Of a stretch of 64,000 nucleotides of DNA, positions 38,997 to 53,773 are shown piece by piece (within the stretch, counting starts at the first letter, position 1; each line of letters starts with the position of its first letter). The notes beneath the pieces were generated by a model. It was not told the DNA's origin. It saw nothing but the letters and a program-made list of their open reading frames with translations, and made no database searches. The stretch is taken from the NCBI GenBank assembly GCA_029783825.1, contig JAREIK010003340.1, forward strand, positions 147,328 to 211,327. Direction: 5' to 3'. The DNA comes from Sapria himalayana. Lineage: Eukaryota; Streptophyta; Magnoliopsida; Malpighiales; Rafflesiaceae. A program made the position numbers and the translations under genes.

Positions 38997-39004
38997 CTAA
39001 ATGC
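38997..39004. repeat. Insertion-site octamer flanking the 5' end of hAT copy 4
   Basis: CTAAATGC (minus-strand GCATTTAG) abuts the element. The following ATATAAAGTTAAATCAGT matches the flank of copy 2 base for base and, reversed, closely resembles the left flank of copy 1. Confidence 0.88.
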
Positions 39005-40316
39005 ATATAAAGTTAAATCAGTAAACTCCTAAACCCCGTAATGCCTAAATACTTAAACCATTAAACCGCTAAATACTACTTAATAATTAATAAATCTATT
39101 TTTTATTGCTATTTATTATATTTTTAAATATTCATTTTAATTATTTATTAGTGTATTGATTTAGAAATATTTATTACAAAATAAATTATGAGTGAGACAA
39201 ATATAATTTAAATAATATATTCTTTATCTAATAAAAATATACGCTTATAAAAGAAGTATAAATTTAAAAATTAAAAATTATTATGAAGTAATATAAGTTA
39301 CTTTAATTTTGAATAAATTTGGATTTTGTAAATATTTTTTAATTAATATCTATCTTAATATTAATAGTTTATAAATTAATTTTTGATCATTATTATAATA
39401 TCTATCAATAAAATTATTTATATTGAATTTATATGATATATACTTATTAATATTATTATAAAAAAATATTGTATTAAAGTTTCAAAAAATTTTAAATATT
39501 ATTATATTTTTAAATGTTATAAAATAAGAAAATGTTAAATAATTATAGAAATTTTTTTGTTTTTTTATTTTTTTAAATAAAACCTATAAACCACTAAAAG
39601 CGTAAAAACATAAATCGCTAAACTCCTAATGACAAAACCTATAAATACTTAAATCATTAAACTGGTATACATTAATAATAAATCATAAATCTCATTTTAA
39701 TTTTTATTCAGTATAATTTTAAATTTTTATTTAATTATTTATCAATTTATTTTATAGAAATATTAATTACAAAATAAATTATTAATGAAACAGATCTAAT
39801 TTAAATTAAACCAGTATTCCTAAATAATAAATAATAAATCTCATTTTTTTTCATTATAATTATAAATATTCATTTTAATTATTTATTTGTTTATTTATAT
39901 ATAAATATTAATTAAAAAATAAATTGAGTTACACAAATATAATTTATATAAATTATTTTTCATCAAAAAATTATTGATAAACTTTTTTAAAAAAAAAATT
40001 TCAAAATAAAGAATTATTATATAGTAATATATTTTGCTTTTCTTCTGAATCATTTTAGGTTTTGTAATTATATTTTAATTGATATCAATCTTATTAATAA
40101 TAGATTATTAATTTATTTTTTGATCATTATTAGAATATTTATCAATAATATTGTTTATATTGAATTTATATGATATATAAATATAATGATTATTATAACT
40201 AAATATTGTATTCACTTTTGAAAAAAATTTAAAAATTATTATATTTTCAAATGTTATAACCTTAAAAAATGAGAAAAAATAATAAAAATAAATATTTGTT
40301 ATTTCATTTTTTAAAT

Positions 40317-43300
40317 AAAACCTATAGATCATTAAATGCTTACTTACTTAAATCAGTAAGCTCATAAATCTCGAAACCCCTAAATACATAAACCTTTTAA
40401 CAACTATATACTACTTAATAAATAATAAATCTCATTTTTATTTCTATTTATTATAATTTTAAATATTAATTTTAATTATATATTGTTAACTTTTTAGAAA
40501 AATTAATTACAAAATAAATTTTGGGTGAAACAATTATTATTTAAATAATTTATTTTAATAAAAAAAATATAAGCTTATAAAAAGAAGGAAAATTTTAAAA
40601 ATTAAATATTATTATTTAGTAATATATTTTTATTTGATTTTGAATCATTTGTTTTATGTAAATATATTTTAATTAATATTAATATTATTAATAATAGTTT
40701 ATTAATTTAATTTTTCATCATTATTGAAATATCTATCATTAAGATTATTTATATTGAATTTATATGATATATAATTAGTAATATTAATATAATTATACAT
40801 TATATTCACATTTCAAACAATTTTAAAAATTATTTTATTTTCAAAGATTATAACCTTTGAAAATCAGAAAAAATCAAAAAAAGAATTTTAAATTTTATTA
40901 TATAAATAAAACCAATAAACCACTAAATGCCTAAAAAGATAAATTGCTAAACTCCTAAATGATAAAACTCCTAAATAATCAAACCATTAAATCGGTATAC
41001 CATATATAAGAAATCATAAATCTCATTTTAATTTGTATTCATTATAATTTTAAATATTCATTTTAATTATTTATTAGTTTATTTTTTATAGAAATATCAA
41101 TCACAAAATAAATAATGAGTGAAACAAATATAATTTTAATAATTTATTTTTAATCATAAAAAAATAAGCTTATATAAAGAAGTAAAAATTTAAAAACAAA
41201 AAATTATTATTTAGTAATATATTTTACTTTGAATTTGAATCATTATATATAGGTTTTGCAATTATATTTTAATTGCGATCAATCTTATTAATAATAGGTT
41301 ATTAATTTATTATTTGATCATTGTTATAATATCGAACAATAACATTACTTATATTCAATTAAAATTTCTTATAATTATTAAGTTATTATAACTAAATATT
41401 ATATTTACATTTGAAAAAAATTTAAAAATTATTATATTTTCAAAGGTTATAACCTTCAAAAATGATAAAAAATCACAAAAATAATTTTTTATTATTTTAT
41501 TATTTAATTAAAACTTAAAAACCACTAAATGCCTAAACATTTAAATCTCTAGACTCCAAAACCCAAAACCCCTAAATACTTAAACCATTAAACCTATATA
41601 ACCTAAATAATAATTAATAAATCTCATTTTTATTTGTATTCATTATAATTTTAAATATTCATTTTAATTATTTTTAGTTTATTTTTATAAAGATATTAAT
41701 TACAAAATAAATAATGAGTGAGACAGATATAATTTAAATAAATTATTTTTATTAAAAAAATAATCTTATAAAAATAACAAAATTTCAAAAATTTAAAATT
41801 TTATTTAGTAATATAATTTACTTTGATTTTGAATTATTTTGGGTTCTTCAAATATATTTTAATTAATATCTATCATATTAATAATAGTTTATTAATTTAT
41901 TTTTTTATCTTTTTTATAATATATACTAATACATTTTTTATATTTAATCTACAACAAATATAATTTTTAAGATTATTATAACTAAGTATTGTATTCATAT
42001 TTTAGAACTATTAAAAAATTATTATATTTTTAAAGGTCATAACCTTTGAAAATCACAAAAATTCATAAAAAAATTTTTTTGTTATTTCATTGAATAAATA
42101 AAACCTATAAACACGAAAATGTGTAAACATATAAATCAATAAACTCTTTAACCCCAAAACCACAAAAAACATAAACAATTAAATAGTTATACCCTAAATA
42201 ATAAATCATAAATCTCATTTTTATTAGTATTCATTATAATTTTAAATATACATTTTAATTATTTATTAGTTTAATTTTATAGAAATATAAATTAAAAAAT
42301 AAATTATTAGTGATACAAATATAATTTAAATAATTTAATTTTCATCAAAAAATATATATGCTTATAAATGGATACAAAAATTTAAAAATTTAAAATTAAT
42401 ATTTAGTAAAATATTTCACTTTGATTTTGATTCATTTTAGGTTTTGCATAAATATTTTAAACAAAATTTATCTTATTAATAATTGATTATTACTTTTTTA
42501 TGATCATTATTATAATAAATATCAATAAAATAGTTTATATTGAATTTATATGATATATAATTATTATGATTATTATAACTTCATTTTGTATTTGCTTTTC
42601 AAAAAAAAATTTAAAAATTATCTTTTCAAAGGTTATAACATTCAAAAATGAGAAAAAATAACAAAAATAAATTTTTTGTTATTTTATTTTTTTAATAAAA
42701 ACTATAAACCATTAAATGACTAAATACTAAAATGACTAAACTCCTAAACCCTGAAGCTCATAAATACTTAAAACGTTAAATAAGTATAGTCTAAATAATA
42801 AATCATAAATCTCAGTTTTATTAGTATTCATTATAATTTTAAATATTCATTTTAATTATTTATCAGTTTATTTTTATAGAAATATTAATTAACAAAAATA
42901 ATTTATTAGTGCGGCATATATGATTTAAATAATTTATTTATTATCAAAAAAATGCTCATAAAAAGAGGAAAAATTTAAAAATAAAAAATTATTATTTAAT
43001 AATATATCTTATTTTGATTTTGAAATATTTTAGATTTTACAATTATATTTTAATTTATATCATTCTTATAATACAAGTTTATTAATTTATTTATTGATCA
43101 TTATTATAATATCTATCAATAAAATTATTTATATTGAGTTTACATTATATATAATTATTAAGATTATTATAACTAAATATTATAATTTGACATTTAAAAA
43201 AATTTAAAAATTATTATATTTTCAAAGGTTATAAACTTCAAAAATTAAAAAAATCAAAAAATTAATTTTTTTTTGTTTTTTCATTCTTTAAATAAAAACT

Positions 43301-45000
43301 ATAAATCACGTAAGTTCTAAACAATTAAATCACTAATCTCCGAAATCACAAAACACCTAAATACTTAAACCATTAAACTGGTATATCCTGAATAATAAAA
43401 AATAAATCTCAATTTTATTTGTATTCATTATAATTTTAAATAATTATTTTAATTATTTATTAGTTTATTATTATAGAATTATAAATTAAAAAATAAATTA
43501 TGAGTATGCCAAATATAATTTAAAAAATTTAATTTTAATAACAAAAATATAAACTTAATTAAAAAAGCAAAACATTAAAAAAAATTATTATTTAGTAATA
43601 TATTTTGCTTTGATTTGAATAAATTTAGATTTTGCAAATACTTTTTAAATAATATCTATTTTATTAATAATAGTTTATTAAATTATTTTTTAATCATTAT
43701 TATAATATCTAGCAATGTAATTATTTATATTGAATTTAGATGAATTATATTTATGAAGATTATTATAGATAAATATTATATTTACATTTGAAAAAAATTT
43801 AAAAATTTTTATATTTTCAAAGGATATAACCTTCAAAAATTAGAAAAAAATAAATTTTATGTTATTTCATTGTTTAAATAAAACTTATAAACCACTAAAT
43901 TCCTAAACACTTAAATCTCTAAACTTCTTAACACAAAAGACCCTAAATACTTAAACCTTTAAACTCGTAAACGTTAATTATAATTTAAATAATTTATTAA
44001 AATATTAATTACAAACTAAATTATGTATGATACAAATTTAATTTAAATAATTTATTTTTCTTCAAAATAGATATACAAGCTTATAAAAAGAAGCAAAAAC
44101 TAAAAAACAATAATTATTATTTAATAATAAATTTTACTTTGATTTTGAATAATTTTAGGTTTTGCAATTATATTTTAATTTATATTATCATATTAATAAT
44201 AACATATTAATTTATTTTTTGATAATTGATTTAATATCTATCCATAAAATTCTTTATATTTTGTTTATATTATATATAATTATAATGATTATTATTACAA
44301 AATATTGTATTTACATTTTTAAAAAATTTTAAAATTATAATATTTTCAAAGGTTATAACCTTTGAAAATGTGAGAAAATATCAAAAATAATTTTTTTTGT
44401 TATTTCATTATTTAAATAAATCCTATAAACCAATAAAATGCCTAAACACTTAAATCAATAACTCCTAAATCTCTAAAATCCTAAAAAGATATTCCTTTTA
44501 AACTAGTATACTCTAAATAATAAATAATAAATAATAAATCTCAATATTATTTTTTTTATTAAAATTTAAATTATTCATTTTAATTATTTATTCATTTATT
44601 GTTATATAAATAATAATTACAAAATAAATTATAAGTTAAACAAATATAATTTATATAAATTATTTTTCATCGAAAAATATAGATAAACTTATAAAAAAAT
44701 AAAAAATTTAAAAACTAAAATTTATTATATAGTAATATATTTTCCACTCCTTCTGAATCATTTTAGGTTTTGTAATTATATATTAATTGATATTTATCTT
44801 ATTAATAATTGGTTATTAATTTATTTTTTCATCATTATTAGAATATTTATCAATAAAATTGTTTATATTGAATTTATATGATATCTAAATATAATGATTA
44901 TTCTGACTAAATATTGAAATCACTTTTGAAAAAAATTTAATAATTATTATATTTTCTAATGTTATAACCTTTGGAAATATGAAAAAATAATAAAAATAAA
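40317..45000 (-). repeat. Higher-order repeat block IV (subtypes a-b-c-d-e-f-g-h)
   Basis: The same signatures as 13799-18660 in the same order: a (40337, ATGCTTACTTACTTAAATCA), b (40965, AAATGATAAAACTCC), c (41552, CTCTAGACTCC), d (42119, GTGTAAACATATAAATC), e (42729, AAAATGACTAAACTCC), f (43305), g (43970, AACTCGTAAACGTTAATT), then an h-like monomer (44420). The spacing from block I is about 26.5 kb. Confidence 0.8.
44342..44369. repeat. Perfect 28-base palindrome in satellite monomer
   Basis: Exact inverted pair of ATTTTCAAAGGTTA arms followed by GTGAGAAAATATC, in the monomer after subtype g. Confidence 0.92.
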
Positions 45001-46280
45001 TTTTTTATTATTTTATTTTTTAAATAAAACCTATAAACTACTAAATGCATACACAATTAAATTAGTAAACTCCTAAACCCCATAATGCCTAAATACCTAA
45101 ACCATTATACCGTTATATACTACTTAATAATTAATAAATTGAATTTTTATTTCAATTTATTATAATTTTAAATATTCATTTTAATTATTTATTAGTTTAT
45201 TTTTATAAAAATTTTATTACAAAATAAATTATGAGTGCGACACAGATAATTTAAATATTTTATTTTTCTTCAAAAAATATATATACGCTTTTAAAAGAAG
45301 TATTAAACAAATATTATTAAAAATTAAAAATTATTATCAACAAATATATTTTACTTTAATTTTGAATTATTTTGAGTTTTGTAAAAATTTTTAATTAATA
45401 TCTATCTTATTATAAATAGTTTATTAATTTAATTTTTGATTATTATTATAATATCTATCAATAAAACTATTTATATTTATTTTATATGATATAGAATTAT
45501 TAAAATTATTATAACTAAATATGGTATTCAAATTTCAAAAAATTTTAAATATTATTATATTTTCAAAGGTTATATCATTTGAAAATGACAATAAATTACA
45601 TTTTTTTGTTATTTTATTGTTTAAATAAAACATATAAATCACTAAATGCCTAAAAACATAAATCGCTAAACCTCTAAATGACAAAACCTCAAAATACTTA
45701 AACCATTAAACTGGTATACATTAATAATAAATCATAAATCTCATTTTAATTTTTATTCAAAATAATTTTAAATTTTTATTTTAATTATTTATCAGTTTAT
45801 TTTTATAGAAATATTAATTAGAAAATAAATTATTAGTGAGATAGATATAATTTAAATTAAACCTGTATACCCAAAATAATAAATAATAAATCTCATTTTT
45901 TTCATTATAATTTTTAATATTCATTTTTTATTTTTATATAAATATTAATTAAAAAATAAATTATGAGTTAGACAAATATAATTTATGTAAATTATTTTTA
46001 ATAAAAAAAATATAGATAAACTTTTTAAAATAAAAAAAAATTCAAAACAAAAAATAATTATATAGTAATATATTTTGCTTTGCTTATGAATCATTTTATA
46101 TCATGTAATTATATTTTAATTGATATCTATCTTATTAATAATAGATTATTATTTTATTTTTTGAATATTATTTGAATATTTATCACTAAAATTGTTTATG
46201 TTGAAATAAGATATATAAATATATTGATTATTATAACTAAATATTGAATTCACTTTTGAAAAAAATTTAAAAATTATTAT

Positions 46281-46308
46281 ATTTTCAAAGGTTATAACCT
46301 TTGAAAAT
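46281..46308. repeat. Perfect 28-base palindrome in satellite monomer
   Basis: Exact inverted pair of ATTTTCAAAGGTTA arms, followed by ATCAAAAAATAATAAAA. It lies one i-type unit before the compensated variant at 47573. Confidence 0.92.
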
Positions 46309-47572
46309 ATCAAAAAATAATAAAAATAAATGTTTTGTTATTTTATTATTTAAATAAAACCTATAAACCACTAAATACACACACAATTAAATCAGTAAAC
46401 ACCTAAACCCCTTAATACCTAAATACATAAACCATTAAACTGCTATATAATACATAATAATTAATAAATCTAATTTTAATTTCTATTTATTATAGTTTAT
46501 ATATTCATTTTAATTATTTATTAGTTTATTTTTATAGAAATATTTATTATAAATTAAATTATGAGTGCGACAAATATAATTAAAATAATGTATTTTTAAT
46601 CAAAAATAAATAAATACGCTTATAAAAGAAGTAAAAATTTAAAAATTAAAAATTATTATTGAGTAATAAATTTTACTTTAATTTTGAATCAATTTGGGTT
46701 TTGTAAATATTTTGTAATTAATATCTATCTTATTATTAATAGTTTATTAATTTAATTTTTGATCATTATTATAATATCTATCAATAAAATTATTTATATT
46801 GAATTTTTATCAAATATAATTATTAATATTATTATATCTAAATATTATATTCACATTTCAAAAAATTTTAAAATATTATTTCATTTTCAAAGGTTAAAAC
46901 CTATGAAAATGAGAAAAAATTACAAATTTTTATTTTATTTTATTGATTAAATACTTAATAATAAAAGACAAAACCTCTAAATACTTAAACCATTAAACTA
47001 GTATACATTAATGATAAATCATAAATATCATTTTAATTTTTATTCAGTAAAATTTTAAATTTTTATTTTAATTAATTTTCAGTTTATTTTTATAGAAATA
47101 TTAATTACAAGATAAATTATTAGTAAGAAAGATCTAATTTAAATTAGACCGGTATACCGTAAATAATAAATAATAAATCTCATTATTTTTAATTATAATT
47201 TTAAATATTCATTTTAATTATTTATTTGTTTATTTTTATATAAATATAAATTACAAAATAATTTATGAGTTAAACAAATATAATTTAATTAAATTATTTT
47301 TCATCAAAAAATTATAGATAAACTTTTATAAAAAAAATTACAAAACAAAAAATTATTATATAGTAATATATTTTGCTTTGCTTCTGAATCATTTTAGGTT
47401 TTGTAATTATATTTTAATAGAAATCTATCTTATTAATAATAGATTATTAATTTATTTTTTGATCATTATAGAATATTTCTCACTAAAATTGTTTATGTTG
47501 AAATATGATATATAAAAATATTGTTTTTTTAACTAAATATTGAATTCACTTTTGAAAAGAATTTAAAAATTA

Positions 47573-47608
47573 TGATATTTTCAGAGGTTATAACCTCTGA
47601 AAATATCA
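47573..47608. repeat. 36-base perfect palindrome with paired substitutions in both arms
   Basis: The left arm reads TTTTCAGAGGTTA and the right arm TAACCTCTGAAAA. Compared with the common form, CAAAGG has become CAGAGG and CCTTTG has become CCTCTG, so both mirror positions changed and pairing is kept. Flanking TGAT / ATCA extends the perfect symmetry to 18 bases per arm. Confidence 0.92.
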
Positions 47609-50600
47609 AAAAATAATAAAAATAAATGTTTTGTTATTTTATTTTTTAAATAAAACCTATAAACCACTAAATGCCTAAACAATTAAATTAGTAAACACAT
47701 AAACCCCGTAATACCTAAATACATAGATCATTATACTTCTATTTAATACATAAAAAGTAATAAATCTAATTTTAATTTCTATTTATTATAGTATATATAT
47801 TCATTTTAATTATTTATTAGTTTATTTTTATAGAAATATTTAGTATAAAATAAATTATAAGTGCGACAAATATAATTAAAAAAATTTAATTTTAATTAAA
47901 AAAAATATACGCTTATTAAAGAAGTAAAAATTTAAAAATTCAAAATTATTATCCAGTAATATATTTTACTTTAATTTTGATTCAATTTGGGTTTCCTAAT
48001 ATTTTTTAATTAATATATATTTTATTATTAATAGTTTATTAATTTAATTTTTGATCATTATTATAATATATATCAATAAAATTATTTATATTGAATTTAT
48101 ATCATATATAATTATTAATATTATTATAACTAAATATTATATTTACATTTCAAAAAATTTTAAATATTATTATATTTTCAAAGGTTAAAACCTATGAAAA
48201 TGAGAAAAAATTACAAATTTTTTTTGTTATTTTATTCAGTATAATTTTAAATTTTTATCTTAATTAATTTTCAGTTTATTTTTATAGAAATATTAATTAC
48301 AAAATAAATTAATAGTAAGACAAATCAAATATAAATTACACCGGTCTACCCTAAATAATAAATAATAAATCTCATTTTTATAATTATAATTTTAAATATT
48401 TATTTTAATTATTTATTTGTTTATTTTTATATAAATATTAATTACAAAATAATTTATGAGTTACAGAAATATAATTTATGTAAATTATTTTTCATCAAAA
48501 AGTTATAGATAAACTTTTTAAAAGAAAAAAAATTTGAAACAAAAAATTATTATATAGTAATATATTTTGATTTGCTTCTGAATCATTTTATGTTTTGTAA
48601 TTATATTTTAATTGATATCTATCTTATTAATAATAAATTATTTAGGTATTTTTTTATCATTATTAGAATATTTATCAATAAAAATGTTTATATTGAATTT
48701 ATATGATATATAAATATAATGATTATTATAACTATATATTGTATTCACTTTTGAAAAAAATTTTAAAATTATTATATTTTCAAAGGTTATAACCTTTTAA
48801 AATGTGAAAAAATAAAAAAAAAATTTCTTGGTTATCCTAATCTTTAAATAAAACCTATACACCACTAAATGCCTAAGCATTTAAATCACTAAACTACAAA
48901 ATCTCGATACCTCTATATAGATAATCCTTTAAATCGGTATTACCTAAATAAAAATTAATAAATCTCATTTTTATTTGTTTTCATTATAATTTAAAAAAAT
49001 CATTTTGATTTTTAGTTTTTTATTTGTATAGATGTATTAATTATAAAATAAATTATGAGTTAAAAATATAATTTATAAAAATTATTTTAATCAAAAAATT
49101 GATAAGCTTATAAAAAGAATAAAAATTTAAAAACAAATGATTATTATTTAGTAATATATTTAGCTTTGAATTTGAATCATTTTAGGTTTTGATATTATAT
49201 TTTAAGTAAAATCAATCTTATTCATAATAGATTTTTAATTTATTTTTTGATAATAATTAGAATATCTATCAATAAAATTGTTTATATTGAATTTATATGA
49301 TATATAATTATTATGATTATTATAAGTAAATATTGTATTCACTTTTGAAAAAAAATTTAAAAATTATTATACTTTCAAAGGCTATAATCTTAAAAAATGA
49401 GAAAAAATAATAAAAATAAATTTTTAGTTATTTTATTTTTTAAATAAAAACCTATATACCATTAAATGCTTACTTACTTAAATTAGTAAGCTCATAAACC
49501 CCAAAACCCCTAAATACATAAATATTTTAACATCTATATACTACTTAATAAAAAATAAATCGCATTTGTATTTCTATTTATTATAATTTAAATATTCATT
49601 TTAATTATTTATAGTTTAATTTTTTTAGAAAAATTAATTACAAAATAAATTTCGAGTGAGACAAATATTATTTAAATAATTTATTTTTAATCAAAAAAAA
49701 TATAAGCATATAAAAAGAAAAAAAAATTTAAAAATTAAATATTATTATTCAGTAATATATTTTGATTTGATTTTGAATCATTTTGTGTTATGTAAATATA
49801 TTTTAATTAATATTTATATTATTAATAATAGTTTAATAATTTAATTTTTGATCATTATTATAATATTATCATTAAAATCGTTTATATTGAATTTATCTGA
49901 TATATAATTAGTAAGATTAATATAATTATACATAGTATTCACATTTCAAAAAATTAAAAAATTATTTTATTTTAATAGGTTATAACCTTTGAAAATCAGA
50001 AAAAATATAAAAATTTTTTTTTAATTATATAAATAAAACCTATAAACCACTAAATACATAAAAACATAAATTGATAACCTCATAAACGATAAAACTCCTA
50101 AATAATCTAACCATTAAACTAGTATACCACATATAATAAATCATAAATCTCATTTTAATTTGTATTCATTATAATTTTACATATTCATTTTATTTATTTT
50201 ATAGTTTATTTTTTAAATAAATATTAATTACAAAATAAATAATGTGCTAGACAACTATAATTTTAATAATTTATTGATAATCAAAAAAATATAAGCTTAT
50301 AAAAAGAAGTAAAAATTTAAAAACAAAAAATTATTATTTAGTAATATATTTTACTTTGATTTTGAATTATTATTTTTTTAATAAAACCTATAAACCACTA
50401 AATGCATACACAGTTAAATCAGTAAACTCCTAAACCTCATAATTCCAAAATACATAAACCATTAATCCGCTATATACTACTTAATAATTAAGATATCTAA
50501 TATTTATTTCTATTTATTATAATTTTAAATATTCATTTTAATTATTTATTAGTTTATTTACATAGAAATTATTATTACAAATTAAATTATGAGTGTGACA

Positions 50601-53393
50601 TATATATTTTAATTAATTTATTTTTAATTAAAAAAAATTTATGATTATAAAGAGGTAAAAATTTAAAAATTAAAAATTATTATCCAAACATATATTTTAC
50701 TTTAATTTTTAATCAATTTGGGTTTGTAAATATTTTTTAATTAATATCAATCTTTTTATTAATAGTTTATTATTTTTAATTATGATCATTATTATATTAT
50801 CTATCAATAAAATTGTTTATATTGAATTTATATGATATATAATTATTAATATTATTATAACTAAATATTGTATTCACATTTCAAAAAAATTTAAATATTA
50901 TTATATTTTCAAATGGTTATAACCCATGAAATGAAAAAAAATTTCAAATTTTTTTTGTTTTTTTATTGTTTAAATAAAACCTATATGACACTAAATGCCG
51001 AAAAAACATAAATTGCTAAACTTCTAAACGAAAAAACCTTAAATACTTAAACTATTAAACAAGTGTACGTTAATAAAAAATCATAAATCTCAATTTAATT
51101 TTTATTAAATATAATTTTAAATTTTTATTTCAATTATTTATAAGTTTATTTTTATATAAATATTAATTACAAAATAAATTATTAGTGAGACAAATCTAAT
51201 ATAAATAATTATTTTTAATCAAAAAAAATATATATCCTTATAAAAAGAGGCAAAATTTTAAAAACAAAAATTTATTATTTAGTAATATATTTTATTTTTA
51301 TTTTGAATCATTTTGATTTTGCAATTATATTTTAATTTATATCATTGTTATTAATAATAGTTTATTAATTTTCAAAGGTTATAACCTTCAAAAATTAAAA
51401 AAAAATCAAAAAATTAAATTTTTTATTTTTTCATGCCTATAAATAAAAACTATAAATCACTAAAGGCCTAAACACTTAAATAACTAAACCCCAAAATGCT
51501 AAATACATAAACCATTAAACTAGTATATCTTGAATAATAAATAATAAATCTCAATTTTATTTGTTTCATTATAATTTAAAAAATTTACTTTTAATAACAA
51601 AAAATATAAACGTATAAAAAGAAGCAAAACATTAAAGAAAGTATTATTTTGTAATATATTTTATTTTGATTTTGAATAAATTTACGTTTTGCAAATATAT
51701 TTAAAATAATATCTATCTTATTAATAATAGTTTATTAATTTATATTTTGATCATTAATATAATATATTTCAATTTAATTGTTTATATTTAATTTACATGA
51801 TATATAATTATTAAGATTATCATAATTAAATATAGTATTCACATATAAAAAAAATTTAAAAATTGTAATATTTTCAAAGTTTATAACCTTCAAAAATGAG
51901 AAAAAATAACAAAAAAATTTTTTTGTTATATCATTGTTTAAATAAAACGTATAAACCATTAAATGCCTAAATACATAAACATCTAAACTTTTAAACCACG
52001 AATCCTCTAAATACTTATACCTTTAAAGTCATAAACCTTAAATATAATTTAAATAATATATAGAAATATTAATTACAAAATAAATTATGAGTGATACAAA
52101 TATATTTTAAATAATATATTTTTCATCAAAAAAACATATAAGCTTATAAAATGATGCAAAAACTAAAAAAATTATTATTTAGAAATAAATTTTACTTTGA
52201 TTTTGAATCATTTTAGGGTTTGTAATTATATTTTAATTTATATCTATCATATATATAATAGTTTATTAATTTATTTTTTGATAATTGATATAATATCTAT
52301 CAATAAAATTGTTTATATTTAGTTTATATTATATATAGTTATGATATTTATTATTACTATATATTATATTCACATTTTTAATAAATTTTAAAATTATTAT
52401 ATTTTCAAATGGTATAACCTTTGAAAATTTGAACAAATATAAAAAATAAATTTTTTATTATTTCATTATTTAAATAAAACCTATAAACCACTAAATGCCT
52501 AAAAACATAAATTGCTCAACTCCTAAACGACAAAATCTTTAAATACTTAAACCATTAAATTGGTATACATTAATAATAAATCATAAATATCAATTTAATT
52601 TTTATTAAGTATAATTTTAAATTTTTATTTTAATTATTTATCACTTTATTTTTATAGAAATATTAATTACAAAAAAAATTATTAGTGAGACATATATAAT
52701 TTAAATTAAACCGGTATACTCTAAATAATAAAAAATAAATCTCATTTTTTTTATTATAATTTTAAATATTCATTTTAATTATTTATATATTTATTTTTAT
52801 ATAAATATTAATTACAAAATAAAGTTTAAGTTAAACAAATAGAATTTATATAAATTATTTTTCAACAAAAAAATATAGATAAACTAATTAAAAAAAGAAT
52901 AAAACTAAAAACAAAAAATTATTATAAAGTAATATATTTTGCTTTGTTTCTGAATCATTTTAAGTTTTGTAATTATATTTTAATTGATATCTAAGTTATT
53001 AATAATAGATTAGTAAATTATTTTATTATCATTATTATAATATTTATCAATAAAAATGTTTATATTGAATTTATATGATATATATATTTAATAATTATTA
53101 TAACTAAATATTATATTCACTCTTGAAAAAAAATTTAAAATTATTAGATTTTTAAAGATTATAATCTTTTAACATGTGAAAAAATAAAAAAAAAATTTTT
53201 CTTTGTTATTTTATTATTTAAATAAAACCTATAAACCACGAAATGCCTAAACACTTAAATCACTAAACTACAAAAACTCGGTACCACTATATAAATAATC
53301 CTTTTAACTGGTATACCCTAAAGAATAATTAATAAATCTCATTTTTATTTGTTTTCTATATAATTTAAAAAATTTATTTTGATTCTTTAGTTT

Positions 53394-53412
53394 TATATAT
53401 ATATATATATAT
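53394..53412. repeat. (TA)n microsatellite
   Basis: A TA run at the same place in the monomer as the AT run at 21649-21664, in the z-type subtype. Confidence 0.88.
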
Positions 53413-53745
53413 TAATTATAAAATAAATTATGAGTTAAAAATATAATTTAGAAAAATTATTTTTCATCAATAAATAGATAAGCTTATAAAAAGAATAAAA
53501 ATTTAAAAACAAATAATTATTATCAAGTAATATATTTTGCTTTGCTTTTGAATCATTTTAAGTTTTGATATTATACTTTAAGTAATATCAATGTTATTCA
53601 TAATAAATTTTTAATTTATTTTTTGATAGATATTAGAATATCTATCAAAAAAATTGTTTATATTGAAATTATATGATATATAATTATTATGATTATTATA
53701 AATAAATATTTATTTACTTTTTGAAAAAAATTTAAAAATTATTAT

Positions 53746-53773
53746 ATTTTCAAAGGTTATAACCTTTGAAAAT
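53746..53773. repeat. Perfect 28-base palindrome in satellite monomer
   Basis: Exact inverted pair of ATTTTCAAAGGTTA arms followed by ATCAAAAAATAATAAAA. Confidence 0.92.
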
